A stretch of DNA of 64,000 nucleotides. It comes from Martinezella tropici (GTDB lineage Bacteria > Pseudomonadota > Alphaproteobacteria > Rhizobiales > Rhizobiaceae). The stretch covers positions 620,001-684,000 of the forward strand of contig NZ_VNIP01000008.1 in assembly GCF_008370325.1 (NCBI RefSeq), written 5' to 3'. The translations under genes and the position numbers were made by a program. The notes below the pieces were generated by a model that saw only the letters and a program-made list of their open reading frames with translations, did no database searches and had not been told where the DNA came from. Positions 8,837 through 18,952 of the stretch are shown here, one piece after another (within the stretch, counting starts at the first letter, position 1; each line of letters starts with the position of its first letter).

Positions 8837-8859
8837 CCGGCCGCAGGCTCCGTGGCCGG
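8837..8859 (+). other. Intercistronic hairpin after the binding-protein gene
   Basis: CCGGCC (8837-8842) pairs with GGCCGG (8854-8859); the stem extends by a wobble and a C-G pair around a seven-base loop. There is no T-run, so it looks like an mRNA stability element rather than a terminator. Similar hairpins follow four other binding-protein genes in this window. Confidence 0.45.
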
Positions 8860-8886
8860 CGCATCCCCGCGAAACGTAGGTTCGAT

Positions 8887-9846
8887 ATGCTTCACTATGG
8901 TCTCAGGCGTCTCGTGATCGGCATCGGCATGCTCGTCGCCTTGAGCATGCTGGTCTTTGTGTTGCTGCGGCTGACGCCGGGCGATCCGATCGATGCCTAT
9001 ATCGACCCGAGCACGCCTCTGTCTCCAGCCACCATGGCCGATCTGCGTGAGCGGCTCGGGCTGGATCGGCCTCTGCCGCAGCAGTATGTCGGCTGGCTGC
9101 AGCAGGCGTTGCAGGGCAATCTCGGCTATTCCGTCAAGCGGCTGGATCAGCCGGTATTGACGCTCGTGCTGTCGCGCATCGGCCCGACGGTGCTGCTGAT
9201 GGGCACCGCCCTGACCATGGCGATCATCGCCGGCATTGCCGCAGGTGTTATCGGCGCCGTCAGGCGCAATTCTCTAACGGATATCTCGCTCTCCGTCCTG
9301 GCGTTGGCCGGCATATCGAGCCCGGCCTTTCTGAGCGCGCTCCTCGGCCTCTATATCTTCGCCGTACGTCTCGGCTGGCTGCCCTCGGGCGGTATGCTGA
9401 CGCCCGGCGAAGATTTCTCCATCGGCGATCTGCTTTGGCATCTCATTCTGCCGGCTGCGCTTCTGGCGATCGCCCAGGCCGCGCTCATCATGCGCTATAT
9501 GCGAGCGTCGCTGCTGGAAGTCCTGAACCAGGATTATGTGCGCACGGCGCGGGCCAAGGGTGTGTTCGAGTTCTGGGTGATCGTCAAGCACGCCCTGCGC
9601 AATGCGCTCCTGCCTGTGGTGACGGTCATCGGCTCGACCATTGGGCTCGCCATCGGCGGTGCGATCTTCGTCGAAAGCGTTTTCAACTGGCCGGGCATGG
9701 GCCTGCTGCTCGTCGATGCGGTCACATCGCGCGACTATCCGGTCATCATGGGAGCGACGCTTGTCATCGGCGCCTGCGTCATCCTCGTCAATCTACTGAC
9801 CGATCTCGCCTATGCGGTGATCGATCCGCGCATCAAGGTGGGCTGA
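8887..9846 (+). CDS. ABC transporter permease, DppB type
   Basis: Inner-membrane permease of 319 residues with about six membrane spans. It has the N-terminal DppB/OppB signature ([16 protein letters not shown], then [19 protein letters not shown]) and the EAA loop ([32 protein letters not shown]) that contacts the ATPase. It is the first permease in the operon, 58 bases after the binding protein and three bases before its partner permease. Same substrate as the binding protein, still unknown. Confidence 0.93.
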   Translation: MLHYGLRRLVIGIGMLVALSMLVFVLLRLTPGDPIDAYIDPSTPLSPATMADLRERLGLDRPLPQQYVGWLQQALQGNLGYSVKRLDQPVLTLVLSRIGPTVLLMGTALTMAIIAGIAAGVIGAVRRNSLTDISLSVLALAGISSPAFLSALLGLYIFAVRLGWLPSGGMLTPGEDFSIGDLLWHLILPAALLAIAQAALIMRYMRASLLEVLNQDYVRTARAKGVFEFWVIVKHALRNALLPVVTVIGSTIGLAIGGAIFVESVFNWPGMGLLLVDAVTSRDYPVIMGATLVIGACVILVNLLTDLAYAVIDPRIKVG

Positions 9847-9849
9847 GCG

Positions 9850-10725
9850 ATGCTGACGCGAACCGAACGACCAAGCCATGGCCCGCTTGCCCGGGCATTC
9901 GACCGCTTCCGGCTGAATGGTGCGGCCCTCTTCGGTGTCTGTATCGCCGTGCCGCTGCTGCTGCTGATCGTTACATATCCACTATGGTGGTGGTTCCAGC
10001 CCAACGATATCGATCTTCTGGCCATGAACGCGCCGCCCAATGCGACGCACTGGTTCGGAACGGATGGCGTCGGACGCGATGTCTTTGCCAGAGTGCTCGA
10101 AGGCGGCCGCATATCGCTGATGGTCGCGGCAGGTTCCACTGTCATTTCCGTCGTCATCGGCTTTCTGTTCGGCTTCGTTTCGGCTTTTGCCGGCAGTTGG
10201 GCGGATGCGCTCAGCATGCGCTTCGTCGACCTGGTCATGACCTTGCCGCCGGTGATCTTCCTGCTGGTGCTGGCCTCCATCACCGGTACCGGCATTCTGC
10301 CGACGATAGCAGTTATATCGCTTCTGTCCTGGCCACTGCTTGCCCGTATGGTGCGCTCAAGGCTGCTGGAACTGCGCGAGCGTGATTTCGTCACCGCCGC
10401 GCGCGGCATGGGGGCAGGGCTGCCGCATCTCCTGCTGCGCCACGGCATGCCGAACTGCATCGATATTCTGGTGGTCTACGCTACGACGCAGGTAGCGAAC
10501 GCGATCCTTTTGGAGGCCGGACTTTCCTTTCTCGGGCTTGGCATTGCGCCGCCCGCGGCAAGCTGGGGCAACATGCTGAATGCGGCGCGCTCAGCCGCCG
10601 TTCTCGAACAATATCCCTGGCAATGGCTGTTTCCCGGCGCAGCACTGGTTCTGGCCGTCCTTGCCATCAATTTCATCGGCGACGGACTGAGGGATGCCTT
10701 CGATCCGCGCGCTGAGCTTCATTGA
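9850..10725 (+). CDS. ABC transporter permease, DppC type
   Basis: Partner permease of 291 residues. A cytosolic N-terminus precedes the first span, followed by the DppC-type motif [24 protein letters not shown] and the EAA loop ([31 protein letters not shown]). The C-terminus [15 protein letters not shown] is typical. It is co-directional and essentially contiguous with the DppB-type gene. The downstream lyase gene starts 20 bases after its stop. Confidence 0.93.
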   Translation: MLTRTERPSHGPLARAFDRFRLNGAALFGVCIAVPLLLLIVTYPLWWWFQPNDIDLLAMNAPPNATHWFGTDGVGRDVFARVLEGGRISLMVAAGSTVISVVIGFLFGFVSAFAGSWADALSMRFVDLVMTLPPVIFLLVLASITGTGILPTIAVISLLSWPLLARMVRSRLLELRERDFVTAARGMGAGLPHLLLRHGMPNCIDILVVYATTQVANAILLEAGLSFLGLGIAPPAASWGNMLNAARSAAVLEQYPWQWLFPGAALVLAVLAINFIGDGLRDAFDPRAELH

Positions 10726-10745
10726 ACCCAAGAAAGAAAGAGACA

Positions 10746-11660
10746 ATGAGCAAATTCAAGGGCGTGGTGCCTCCCGTCGTAACGCCGCTGAACGACGATT
10801 TCACCGTGGATTACCCATCCTATACGAGGGTGCTGGAGCATCTGATCGATGGCGGGTGCCACGGCGTCTTCGTGCTGGGCTCCACCAGCGAAGTCGTCTT
10901 TCACGACGAAAAGACGCGGCGCGAGATCATCGAGCATTCCGCCAAGGTCGTGAACGGTCGCGTGCCGCTGCTGGTCGGCGTCATCGACCCTACGACCGAT
11001 CGCGTGATCGCGCATTCGAAAATCGCCAAGGCGGCCGGAGCCGATGCCGTCGTCGTCACCGCTCCCTTCTACACGGTGACCAGCCAGTCCGAGATATTGG
11101 ATCACTTCCGCTATATAAGAGATGCCGTCGATGTACCGCTCGTCGCCTATGACATCCCGGTCTGCGTGCATGTGAAGCTGCAGCGCCAGACCGTGGTGAC
11201 GCTTGCAAAGGAAGGAACCATCATCGGGTTGAAGGATTCCAGCGGTGACGACGGCAATTTCCGCTATGCGCTGCTCGATCTTGCCGATCACAAAGATATC
11301 TTTTTGATGACTGGCTCCGAAATCGTCGTCGACAATGCGCTTCTGATGGGCGCACATGGCGTGGTGCCCGGCATCGCCAATGTCGACCCGCATGGCTATG
11401 TCCGGCTGTGGGATGCAACACAGCGCGGCGACTGGGCGGTGGCCCGGCGCGAGCAGGAAAGGCTTTGCCGCCTGTTCGAGATCGTCTGGGTGGCACAGGG
11501 GCGCGTCAGCGGCGGTGCGGCCGGCATCGGCGCCTTCAAGGCAGCGATGAAAAGCCTCGGCATCATCGATACCGCTGTCATGCCCCGCCCGCGCGCGGCT
11601 CTGAATGCGGGGGAAACGACCAGGATCGATACGATCCTGAAGAACACCGGGCTGCTCTGA
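10746..11660 (+). CDS. DapA/NanA-family lyase (dihydrodipicolinate synthase superfamily), substrate unknown
   Basis: A 304-residue (beta/alpha)8 class I aldolase-type enzyme. The Schiff-base lysine is in [10 protein letters not shown] (about residue 161), and the catalytic tyrosine region is [12 protein letters not shown] (about residue 119). The usual GTTGE motif is GSTSE here, and the usual YNIP motif is YDIP, so it is unlikely to be the housekeeping DapA. These enzymes cleave or form 2-oxo acids through a lysine imine. It sits in the middle of a peptide-type ABC operon behind a FadR-type regulator, so it probably acts on the imported compound. The ATG at 10746 is preferred; a TTG at 10722 in frame overlaps the permease end. 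Confidence 0.88.
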   Translation: MSKFKGVVPPVVTPLNDDFTVDYPSYTRVLEHLIDGGCHGVFVLGSTSEVVFHDEKTRREIIEHSAKVVNGRVPLLVGVIDPTTDRVIAHSKIAKAAGADAVVVTAPFYTVTSQSEILDHFRYIRDAVDVPLVAYDIPVCVHVKLQRQTVVTLAKEGTIIGLKDSSGDDGNFRYALLDLADHKDIFLMTGSEIVVDNALLMGAHGVVPGIANVDPHGYVRLWDATQRGDWAVARREQERLCRLFEIVWVAQGRVSGGAAGIGAFKAAMKSLGIIDTAVMPRPRAALNAGETTRIDTILKNTGLL

Positions 11661-11662
11661 GC

Positions 11663-12682
11663 ATGCTGACACCGGCTGCCCAACACATTCTCGATATAAA
11701 GGGACTGAGGACGGTCTTTCGCACCCGCAGCGGTGAATTGACTGCCGTTCGCGATATCGACCTGACCATCGACGCCGGCGAGACGCTGGCGCTGGTGGGC
11801 GAATCCGGTTCGGGCAAGTCGGTGACGAGCCTTTCCGTGATACGGCTTCTGACGCGCAATGTCGGGAAGATCGCAGCCGGCAGCATCTGGTTGCGGAACA
11901 GGCAGGGCATCGTCAGCGATCTTGCTATGCTAGATGACACGCACATGCGCGAGATCCGCGGCGGCGATATCGGCATGGTGTTTCAGGAACCGATGTCGAG
12001 CCTCAATCCGGTGCTGACCATCGGCGATCAGATCGCCGAACCGATCCGCATCCACTGCAAGGCTGATCGCGCAACCGCGATGCGCGGGGCGATCGCGCTG
12101 CTGGAGAGCGTCGGAATTCCCGATGCCAAACGTCGCGTCAGGCAATATCCGCATGAACTGTCCGGCGGCATGCGCCAGCGCGCTACCATCGCCATGGCGC
12201 TTGCCTGCGATCCGGTACTTTTGATCGCCGACGAGCCGACCACGGCGCTCGACGTCACGATACAGGCGCAGATCCTCGATCTCCTGCAGCGGCTGCAGCG
12301 GGAACGTGGCATGGCGATCCTGTTCGTCACGCATAATCTCGGCGTGGTGGCGGAGATCGCCGATCGTGTCGCGGTCATGTATGCCGGCCGGATCGTCGAG
12401 GAAGGGTCGACGGAAGCTGTGTTCCGCAATCCGAGGCATCCCTATACGCGCGGCCTTCTGGCCTCCATGCCGCGCCTCGGCGAGGCAACGCGGATGCGGC
12501 AGGCAGGCGAGCCGCTATACGCTATTCCCGGGGTTGTGCCGGGGCTGACGCGGATGCCTTCAGGCTGCGCTTTCGCACCACGTTGCGCCCATGCGATCCC
12601 GGCTTGCAGCGCAGCGGTGCCGTCCCTCGATGCCGTCGACGCAAGCCATGCGAGCCGCTGCATCCGCTGGCGGGAGATTTAG
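11663..12682 (+). CDS. ABC transporter ATP-binding protein, DppD type
   Basis: A 339-residue ATPase with Walker A GESGSGKS, signature [19 protein letters not shown], Walker [15 protein letters not shown] and the C-terminal oligopeptide-type extension ([12 protein letters not shown] ... [15 protein letters not shown]) with its cysteines, which in some members carries an Fe-S cluster. It powers the DppBC-type permeases upstream together with the next gene. The ATG at 11663 is two bases after the lyase stop; the longer upstream frame (from 11408) is read-through of the lyase gene in another frame. Confidence 0.94.
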   Translation: MLTPAAQHILDIKGLRTVFRTRSGELTAVRDIDLTIDAGETLALVGESGSGKSVTSLSVIRLLTRNVGKIAAGSIWLRNRQGIVSDLAMLDDTHMREIRGGDIGMVFQEPMSSLNPVLTIGDQIAEPIRIHCKADRATAMRGAIALLESVGIPDAKRRVRQYPHELSGGMRQRATIAMALACDPVLLIADEPTTALDVTIQAQILDLLQRLQRERGMAILFVTHNLGVVAEIADRVAVMYAGRIVEEGSTEAVFRNPRHPYTRGLLASMPRLGEATRMRQAGEPLYAIPGVVPGLTRMPSGCAFAPRCAHAIPACSAAVPSLDAVDASHASRCIRWREI

Positions 12683-13636
12683 ATGGTCGAAGCGCTCGTC
12701 TCCATTCGCGATCTTGCCAAGGACTATGTTTCTCGCGGCACGAAGCTTGCCATACTTCGCGACATCTCCTTCGATATCGGAAAAGGCGAAGTGGTGGGGC
12801 TCGTGGGAGAGTCCGGCAGCGGTAAGACGACGATCGGCAGGTCCATCCTGCGGCTGGTCGAGCCATCGGCGGGTAGCGTGCGCTTCGACGGCACGGAAAT
12901 GACCAGGCTCGGCACGGGTGAACTCAGGCGCATGCGGCCGCGCATGCAGTATATTTTTCAGGATCCCTTCGCGAGCCTGTCGCCGCGCATGACCATCGGC
13001 GAGATCCTGACGGAGGGCCTGAAGATCCAGCGTGTGGGCAGCCGCCTCGATCGGCTGGATCGCGCGCGAGCGGCGCTCGAACAGGTGGATCTGCCGGCGG
13101 ATGCCATCAATCGCTATGCGCACGAGTTTTCCGGCGGCCAGCGCCAGCGGATCGGGATTGCGCGCGCACTTGCGCTCGGACCGGAGTTTCTGGTCGCCGA
13201 CGAGCCCGTCTCGGCATTGGATGTTTCCATTCAGGCGCAGGTCATCAATCTGCTGCGCAGCCTTCAGCAGCGCCTCGCGCTCACCATGCTGTTCATCTCG
13301 CATGATCTCGCCGTGGTCGAATATCTCTGTGATCGGGTCATCGTGCTCTATCTCGGCCGGATCATGGAGGTTGCCGCGAGCACTAACCTCTACGCTAGAC
13401 CACGGCACCCCTATACGCGCGCGTTGCTGTCAGCCATCCCGTCGCCGGACCCGGATCGCAGGCGCGACCGGCAAATCCTGAAGGGCGATATTCCAAGCCC
13501 GGCAAATCCGCCGAGCGGCTGCGTCTTCCGCACGCGCTGTCCTTACGCTTTGGACGCCTGCGCGACGACTGTCCCCCAATTGCGCGAGGTCGCACCCGGA
13601 CAGTTCAAGGCTTGCATTCGCGACGATCTCGATTGA
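12683..13636 (+). CDS. ABC transporter ATP-binding protein, DppF type
   Basis: A 317-residue second ATPase of the same importer. Walker A GESGSGKTT, signature FSGGQRQRIGIARALALGP, Walker B LVADEPVSALDVS and the C-terminal oligopeptide extension (RHPYTRALLSAIPSP ... GCVFRTRCPYALDAC). Its ATG follows directly after the stop of the DppD-type gene with no spacer, implying translational coupling. Last gene of the operon; the next gene (AraC type) has its own upstream region of 231 bases. Confidence 0.94.
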   Translation: MVEALVSIRDLAKDYVSRGTKLAILRDISFDIGKGEVVGLVGESGSGKTTIGRSILRLVEPSAGSVRFDGTEMTRLGTGELRRMRPRMQYIFQDPFASLSPRMTIGEILTEGLKIQRVGSRLDRLDRARAALEQVDLPADAINRYAHEFSGGQRQRIGIARALALGPEFLVADEPVSALDVSIQAQVINLLRSLQQRLALTMLFISHDLAVVEYLCDRVIVLYLGRIMEVAASTNLYARPRHPYTRALLSAIPSPDPDRRRDRQILKGDIPSPANPPSGCVFRTRCPYALDACATTVPQLREVAPGQFKACIRDDLD

Positions 13637-13867
13637 TCCCGCTTGCGGCCGGATAAAGCCGTTCTGGCGATGCGGTTTGTCATGCCGCACTGCACATTTG
13701 ACCAAAGATGCTGCCCTTCATGTCAAAAAAGTATCGGTCAAGCGTACAAGGCGTAGTAGCGGCAGGCGGCTATGAGAGGTAGGTTTACCACATAGAAGAC
13801 GCGATGGCCTCTGGGAGGAGGCGCCCGTAACCGTAACGAATGCGGACGGATGAAAGGAGGCTCGCCG

Positions 13868-14752
13868 ATGAATCCCGATTTGGAAGTGGTCGCGATCGGC
13901 AGCGGAGAATCCTTCAAGGCCTGGGAGCATGGCTATCCCTACCGCACGGTTCGCTGGCATTTTCATCCCGAATATGAAATCCATCATGTCGTCGCGACGA
14001 CGGGCCAATATTTCATCGGTGACTTCATCGGTGAGTTCGAGCCGGGCAATCTGGTGCTGACGGGACCGAACCTGCCGCATAATTGGGTCAGCGACGTGCC
14101 AGCCGGCGTCACCCTGCCTCTGCGCTGCCGCGTGCTGCAATTTTCCGAATCCTTCTTCGCCGATGCCAGCAGGGTCTTCCCCGAATTGTCGGCTTGCGCC
14201 GGCATTCTGGAAACGAGCCGCCGTGGTGCGCTCTTTACGCCCGCGACTGCCGCGATCGTCGGCCCGATCCTCGGCGAACTGGTTGAGGCGTCAGGCATCC
14301 GCCGCATCGAGCTCTTCATGAATATTCTTGACGCCATGAGCCGGGCTGAAGGCACGCGCACGCTCGCCAGCGCCGGCTATCAGCCGGACCCATCCGGCTT
14401 CATGTCGGCCGGCGTCAACCAGGCTCTTGCTTTCATCAACGCGCATCTGACCGAGCCGTTCAGCGAATGCGATCTGGCCGAATTGACCGGCCAGAGCCCG
14501 AGCGCCTTTTCGCGCAGCTTCCGCCGCCATACCGGCATGGCATTGGTGCAATATGTCAATCGGCTGCGCATCAACTTTGCCTGCCATCTGCTGATGAGCA
14601 AGGCTGAAATGACGATCACCGACATCTGCTTTGCCGCAGGCTTCAACAACATTTCGAACTTCAATCGGCGTTTTCTGGATCAGAAGGGCATGGCGCCCTC
14701 CCGGTTCCGATCGCTCTTGGCACAGCACGCACGCGCGGTGGAGGCCGCCTAA
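13868..14752 (+). CDS. AraC-family regulator, probable activator of the ribitol operon
   Basis: A 294-residue protein. The N-terminal cupin-like sensor domain contains RWHFHPEYEIHHVVATTGQYFIGD and PNLPHNWVSDVP. The C-terminal AraC DNA-binding domain has two HTH motifs (FSECDLAELTGQSPSAFSRSFRRHTGM and TDICFAAGFNNISNFNRRFLDQKGMAPSRFR). The start at 13868 is chosen because AAGGAGG at 13854-13860 sits seven bases upstream; an in-frame ATG at 13850 overlaps that ribosome site. It lies 205 bases upstream of the sugar ABC/dehydrogenase/kinase operon on the same strand, so it probably responds to that polyol. Confidence 0.9.
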   Translation: MNPDLEVVAIGSGESFKAWEHGYPYRTVRWHFHPEYEIHHVVATTGQYFIGDFIGEFEPGNLVLTGPNLPHNWVSDVPAGVTLPLRCRVLQFSESFFADASRVFPELSACAGILETSRRGALFTPATAAIVGPILGELVEASGIRRIELFMNILDAMSRAEGTRTLASAGYQPDPSGFMSAGVNQALAFINAHLTEPFSECDLAELTGQSPSAFSRSFRRHTGMALVQYVNRLRINFACHLLMSKAEMTITDICFAAGFNNISNFNRRFLDQKGMAPSRFRSLLAQHARAVEAA

Positions 14753-14786
14753 CAAAAGGGAGGGCAGGGAGGAGAGACAGAATTCC

Positions 14787-14837
14787 GGACAAGCGAACGG
14801 GCGGGCATCCTTGCCGACCGAAGGGGAAGGCTTGTCC
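14787..14837 (+). other. Inverted repeat between the AraC gene and the sugar operon
   Basis: GGACAAGC (14787-14794) and GCTTGTCC (14830-14837) are perfect complements separated by 35 bases and followed by AAAATTTAT. It could be a long-armed terminator for the AraC gene or an mRNA leader structure of the operon. The sequence does not decide. Confidence 0.3.
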
Positions 14838-14957
14838 AAAATTTATCGCCGTGCCGGCCGGATGGCCGTTGCCGGCGGACAACCAAACAAGAGCATCGCG
14901 TGCAGACAGCCGTGATGATCGAGGGAAACCATTACTATTTGGAACGGAGAAATTCCA

Positions 14958-16043
14958 ATGAACCATTTCGCACTGAAAATCGCCGGCGCAGCCACGCTCG
15001 CGGTCGGTCTTCTGGCCGGTACGTCGGCCTTCGCGCAGTCCGCCAAGGTGACGGACGCGACCGTTGCCTTCCTGATGCCCGATCAGAGCTCCACACGCTA
15101 TGAAGAGCATGATTTCCCTGGCTTCCAGGCGGAGATGAAGAAGCTCTGCGCCGGCTGCAAGGTCATCTATCAGAATGCCAATGGCGACGCCTCGCGCCAG
15201 CAGCAGCAGTTCAACTCGGCGATCTCGCAGGGTGCGAAGGCCATCGTGCTCGACCCGGTGGACTCCACAGCCGCCGCTTCGCTGGTGAAGCTCGCGCAGA
15301 GCCAGGGCGTGAAGGTCATTGCCTATGACCGTCCTATCCCGTCGGCTGCCGCCGATTACTATGTCTCCTTCAACAATGAAGAGATCGGCAAGATGATCGC
15401 CAAGTCGCTGGTCGATCATCTGAAGGCCAAGAATGTGAAGGCAGGGGATGGCGGGCTCCTCGAAATCAACGGTTCGCCCACCGATGCGGCCGCCGGCCTG
15501 ATCAAGAAGGGCATCCATGCCGGTTTGGCCGAAGGCGGCTATCCGGTGCTGGCGGAATTCGATACGCCGGAATGGGCACCGCCGAAGGCGCAGCAATGGG
15601 CGAGCGGCCAGATCACGCGTTTCGGCAAGAAGATCCACGGCGTCGTTGCCGCCAATGATGGCACGGGTGGTGCCGCCGTCGCCGCCTTCAAGGCTGCCGG
15701 CTTCGATCCGGTGCCGCCGGTGACGGGCAACGACGCGACCATCGCCGGCCTGCAGCTCATCATTTCCGGCGACCAGTACAATACGATCTCCAAGCCGAGC
15801 GAGATCGTCGCCGCTGCTGCCGCGAATGTCGCGATCGAATTGCTGTCGGGCCAGGCGCCGAAGGCCGATACGAAGCTCTTCGACACGCCGACTAAGCTCT
15901 TCACACCGGCCCTGGTCACGTCCGAAAACCTGAAGGCAGAGATCATCGACAAGACCGTCAACGGCAAGCCGATCCAGACGCCGGACCAGCTCTGCATCGA
16001 CCGCTATGCCGATGGCTGCAAGAAGCTCGGCATCGGCAGCTAA
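14958..16043 (+). CDS. Sugar/polyol ABC transporter substrate-binding protein (ribose/xylose type), probable ribitol binder
   Basis: Periplasmic binding protein of 361 residues with a Sec signal peptide (MNHFALKIAGAATLAVGLLAG, cleavage after TSAFA). Type I periplasmic fold features: VAFLMPDQSSTRYEEHDFPGFQ, repeated AIVLDPVDS and VIAYDRPIP, and GVVAANDGTGGAAVAAFKAAG. A XylF/ChvE-like length. First gene of an operon with ATPase, permease, ribitol dehydrogenase and pentulose kinase, so the ligand is inferred to be ribitol or a related pentitol. A hairpin with a TTCG loop follows at 16059-16086. Confidence 0.88.
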   Translation: MNHFALKIAGAATLAVGLLAGTSAFAQSAKVTDATVAFLMPDQSSTRYEEHDFPGFQAEMKKLCAGCKVIYQNANGDASRQQQQFNSAISQGAKAIVLDPVDSTAAASLVKLAQSQGVKVIAYDRPIPSAAADYYVSFNNEEIGKMIAKSLVDHLKAKNVKAGDGGLLEINGSPTDAAAGLIKKGIHAGLAEGGYPVLAEFDTPEWAPPKAQQWASGQITRFGKKIHGVVAANDGTGGAAVAAFKAAGFDPVPPVTGNDATIAGLQLIISGDQYNTISKPSEIVAAAAANVAIELLSGQAPKADTKLFDTPTKLFTPALVTSENLKAEIIDKTVNGKPIQTPDQLCIDRYADGCKKLGIGS

Positions 16044-16058
16044 GAGCTGCTCCTCCCA

Positions 16059-16086
16059 GCCTCCGGTCGCTTCGGCGGCCGGAGGC
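16059..16086 (+). other. Intercistronic hairpin with TTCG tetraloop after the binding-protein gene
   Basis: Two 12-base arms (16059-16070 and 16075-16086) pair with one wobble around TTCG, an unusually stable loop. Followed by AAAACG, not a T-run. Its place between binding protein and ATPase suggests stabilisation of the upstream message. Confidence 0.6.
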
Positions 16087-16129
16087 AAAACGCATCCGAT
16101 AGCATTTCAACCCGAGAAGGTGGCGAGTC

Positions 16130-16951
16130 ATGAGTGACGCTTCCGATCATAGAGCCCCATCGGGCGAGCTTGTGCTCAGCCTCAAAGGGATCTCCAAACA
16201 CTTCGGCGCCGTCTCGGCACTGACGGATATCAACCTCGATGTGCATGCCGGCGAAGTCGTGGCGCTTGTCGGCGACAATGGCGCCGGCAAATCGACGCTC
16301 GTCAAGGTTCTGGCCGGTGTTCACCAGCCGAGCGCTGGCACGATCACGTTCGGGGGCAAGCAGGTGACGCTTAGCGATCCTGCAACCGCGCTCGATCTCG
16401 GCATTGCTACGGTCTTCCAGGACCTGGCACTTTGCGAAAATCTCGATGTCGTCGCCAACATTTTTCTCGGCCGGGAACTGAGCCCGATGAAGCTCGACGA
16501 AACCGCGATGGAGGTTCGCGCCTGGACCTTGCTCAACGAACTGGCGGCACGCATCCCGAGCGTTCGCATCCCGATCGCATCGCTTTCGGGCGGCCAGCGG
16601 CAGACGGTGGCAATCGCCCGCTCGCTGCTGCTCGAGCCGAAGCTCATCATGCTCGACGAGCCGACCGCAGCGCTTGGCGTGGCACAGACCGCCGAGGTGC
16701 TGAACCTCATCGAGCGCGTTCGCGACAAGGGGCTCGGTGTCATCATGATCAGCCACAATATGGAGGACGTGCGCGCCGTTGCCGACCGCATCGTCGTCCT
16801 GCGTCTCGGCCGCAATAACGGGATCTTCTATCCAGACGCCTCGAACCAGGAACTCGTCAGCGCCATCACTGGGGCCACGGAAAACGCCGTGTCGCGACGT
16901 GCCGTGCGCCGCCAGGCGCAACAGGAGCTCAGAGAAGGGGGCCAGCCATGA
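16130..16951 (+). CDS. Sugar/polyol ABC transporter ATP-binding protein
   Basis: A 273-residue single-domain ATPase: Walker A GDNGAGKST, signature LSGGQRQTVAIARSLLLEP, Walker B LIMLDEPTAALGV. Unlike RbsA/XylG (about 500 residues with two cassettes) it has one cassette, as in FrcA-type systems of rhizobia, so it would act as a homodimer. It overlaps the permease gene by four bases (ATGA), showing translational coupling. Confidence 0.93.
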   Translation: MSDASDHRAPSGELVLSLKGISKHFGAVSALTDINLDVHAGEVVALVGDNGAGKSTLVKVLAGVHQPSAGTITFGGKQVTLSDPATALDLGIATVFQDLALCENLDVVANIFLGRELSPMKLDETAMEVRAWTLLNELAARIPSVRIPIASLSGGQRQTVAIARSLLLEPKLIMLDEPTAALGVAQTAEVLNLIERVRDKGLGVIMISHNMEDVRAVADRIVVLRLGRNNGIFYPDASNQELVSAITGATENAVSRRAVRRQAQQELREGGQP

Positions 16952-18198
16952 GCGAGAACGGCAAGCAATCGACCCTGCTGCTCGACCGCAGCGACGTTCG
17001 CGTCAACCATGATACCGGGCTTGCGGCCACCATCCGCTCGTCGATCGACAAGGTGCGTTCCGGCGATCTCGGTTCGCTGCCCGTCGTCGTCGGGCTCGTC
17101 ATCATCTGGACGGTGTTCGGCACGCTCAACCCGACCTTCCTCTCCAGCAATAACCTTGCCAACCTGCTGTTCGACGCCTCGACCGTCGGCATCATCTCGC
17201 TCGGCATCGTCTGCGTGCTGATGGTCGGCGAGATCGATCTTTCGGTGGGTTCAATCAGTGGCTTCGCTTCGGCCATGGTCGGTATGCTCTGGGTGAACGA
17301 GGGCTGGCCGGTCGCCTTGGCGATCCTGGCGGCTCTCATTGTCGGTGGCATCATCGGCGCCATCTATGCCGTGCTGTTCAACCGGCTGGGAATGCCGAGC
17401 TTCGTCGCCACACTGGCGGGGCTACTGGCCGTACTCGGCATGCAGCTCTATCTGCTCGGCGCGACGGGCTCGATCAATCTGCCCTATGGCTCGGCCATTG
17501 TGAATTTCGGCCAGCTCCTGGTCATTCCCCATCCGCTTGCCTATGTCTTCGCGCTCATTCCGGGTGCGGTCCTGCTGGTTACCGGCTTAGGCACTGTGCG
17601 GCGACGCAAGCAGGCAAATCTTTCCGCACCGTCTACGGGGGGCCTGCTGGCGAAGGCGGCCGTCATCACGGTGGCGCTGGAGTTCGTCGCCTTCTATCTT
17701 AATCAGGATCGCGGCATTCCCTGGATGTTCGCCCTGTTCGTGGTGCTCGCCATCGTCATGAATTATGCGCTGACGCGCACGCAATGGGGCCGGTCGATGT
17801 CCGCCGTCGGCGGGAATCGCGAAGCGGCGCGCCGCGCCGGTATCAATGTGCGGCGGATCTATACGAGCGCCTTCGTTCTTTGCGCCATGTTCGCAGCCCT
17901 TGGCGGCGTACTGGCGGCTGCGCGCCTGGCGTCGGCCAGCCAGCAGGCAGGCACCGGCGACGTCAATCTGAACGCCATCGCGGCGGCCGTCATCGGCGGA
18001 ACCAGCCTTTTCGGCGGTCGTGGTAGCGCCTATTCGGCACTGCTCGGCATCATCGTCATCCAGTCGATCGCCAGTGGCCTCACCATGCTCGATCTGTCGT
18101 CGGCGCTTCGCTACATGATCACAGGCGCAGTTCTTGCCATTGCCGTCATCGTCGACTCGCTGGCCCGTCGTTCCCGCGCCTCGCATGGGCGCGGCTGA
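16948..18198 (+). CDS. Sugar/polyol ABC transporter permease (ribose/xylose type)
   Basis: A 416-residue permease of the RbsC/XylH class with about ten hydrophobic segments. Typical stretches are [25 protein letters not shown] and [43 protein letters not shown], then [17 protein letters not shown]. The length, above 400, resembles XylH-like permeases. It follows the ATPase with a four-base overlap and precedes the dehydrogenase by 25 bases. Confidence 0.93.
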   Translation: MSENGKQSTLLLDRSDVRVNHDTGLAATIRSSIDKVRSGDLGSLPVVVGLVIIWTVFGTLNPTFLSSNNLANLLFDASTVGIISLGIVCVLMVGEIDLSVGSISGFASAMVGMLWVNEGWPVALAILAALIVGGIIGAIYAVLFNRLGMPSFVATLAGLLAVLGMQLYLLGATGSINLPYGSAIVNFGQLLVIPHPLAYVFALIPGAVLLVTGLGTVRRRKQANLSAPSTGGLLAKAAVITVALEFVAFYLNQDRGIPWMFALFVVLAIVMNYALTRTQWGRSMSAVGGNREAARRAGINVRRIYTSAFVLCAMFAALGGVLAAARLASASQQAGTGDVNLNAIAAAVIGGTSLFGGRGSAYSALLGIIVIQSIASGLTMLDLSSALRYMITGAVLAIAVIVDSLARRSRASHGRG

Positions 18199-18223
18199 TT
18201 TCTTCAAGAAGGTAAGGATTGCT

Positions 18224-18952
18224 ATGAGACAGGATTTTGCCGGCAAAGTTGCCGCCATCACCGGAGCTGCGTCTGGAATTGGCCTGGAATGCGCCAAATC
18301 GCTATTGAACGAGGGCGCCAGCGTCGCCCTCGTCGACCGGGCCGAGGACAGCCTGAAAAGCCTTTGCGCCGAACTGGGTCCGAATGCCCATCCCGTCGTC
18401 GTCGATCTTCTGAAGCCTGAGAGCGTGGCGACCATGATGCCGCAGATTCTCGGCAGGTTCGGCAAGCTCGACATTTTCCATGCCAATGCCGGCGCCTATA
18501 TCGGCGGCGAGGTCGCGGAAGGCGATCCCGATGCCTGGGACCGGATGCTGGATCTGAATATCAATGCGGCCTTCCGTTCGGTCCGGATGGTGTTGCCGCA
18601 CATGATCGAGCGCAAGACCGGCGACATCATCATGACCAGTTCGATTGCCGGTCTGGTGCCGGTGGTCTGGGAGCCGATCTATACGGCGTCCAAGCATGCC
18701 GTGCAGGCATTTACGCACACGGTGCGGCGTCAGGTCGCCAAACATGGCATCCGCGTCGGCGCCGTGGCGCCGGGGCCGGTGGTGACGGCGCTGATCAGCG
18801 ATTGGCCACAGGCAAAGCTCGACGAGGCGATCGCCGCCGGCGGCCTCATGGAGGCGACGGAAGTGGCGGAAGCGGTGCTCTTCATGCTATCGAGACCGCG
18901 CAACATCGTAATCCGGGATCTGGTGATCCTGCCCTTGAGTACGGATCTCTAA
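18224..18952 (+). CDS. rbtD: Ribitol 2-dehydrogenase (short-chain dehydrogenase)
   Basis: A 242-residue SDR. NAD-binding motif TGAASGIG near the N-terminus, HANAGAY in place of the usual NNAG, catalytic Ser in MTSSIAG and YTASK (Tyr/Lys). As I recall the Klebsiella ribitol dehydrogenase, the two share long identical stretches such as [26 protein letters not shown] and GPVVTAL, which is why I make the specific call. The reaction would be ribitol + NAD+ -> D-ribulose + NADH. The ATG at 18224 has an AAGGTAAGGA ribosome site; the stop overlaps the kinase start by one base. Confidence 0.85.
   Translation: MRQDFAGKVAAITGAASGIGLECAKSLLNEGASVALVDRAEDSLKSLCAELGPNAHPVVVDLLKPESVATMMPQILGRFGKLDIFHANAGAYIGGEVAEGDPDAWDRMLDLNINAAFRSVRMVLPHMIERKTGDIIMTSSIAGLVPVVWEPIYTASKHAVQAFTHTVRRQVAKHGIRVGAVAPGPVVTALISDWPQAKLDEAIAAGGLMEATEVAEAVLFMLSRPRNIVIRDLVILPLSTDL

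Noticed and set aside
10746..11660. Housekeeping dihydrodipicolinate synthase (dapA)
   Set aside because: Motifs deviate (GSTSE, YDIP) and the gene is buried in an ABC transporter operon with a FadR regulator.
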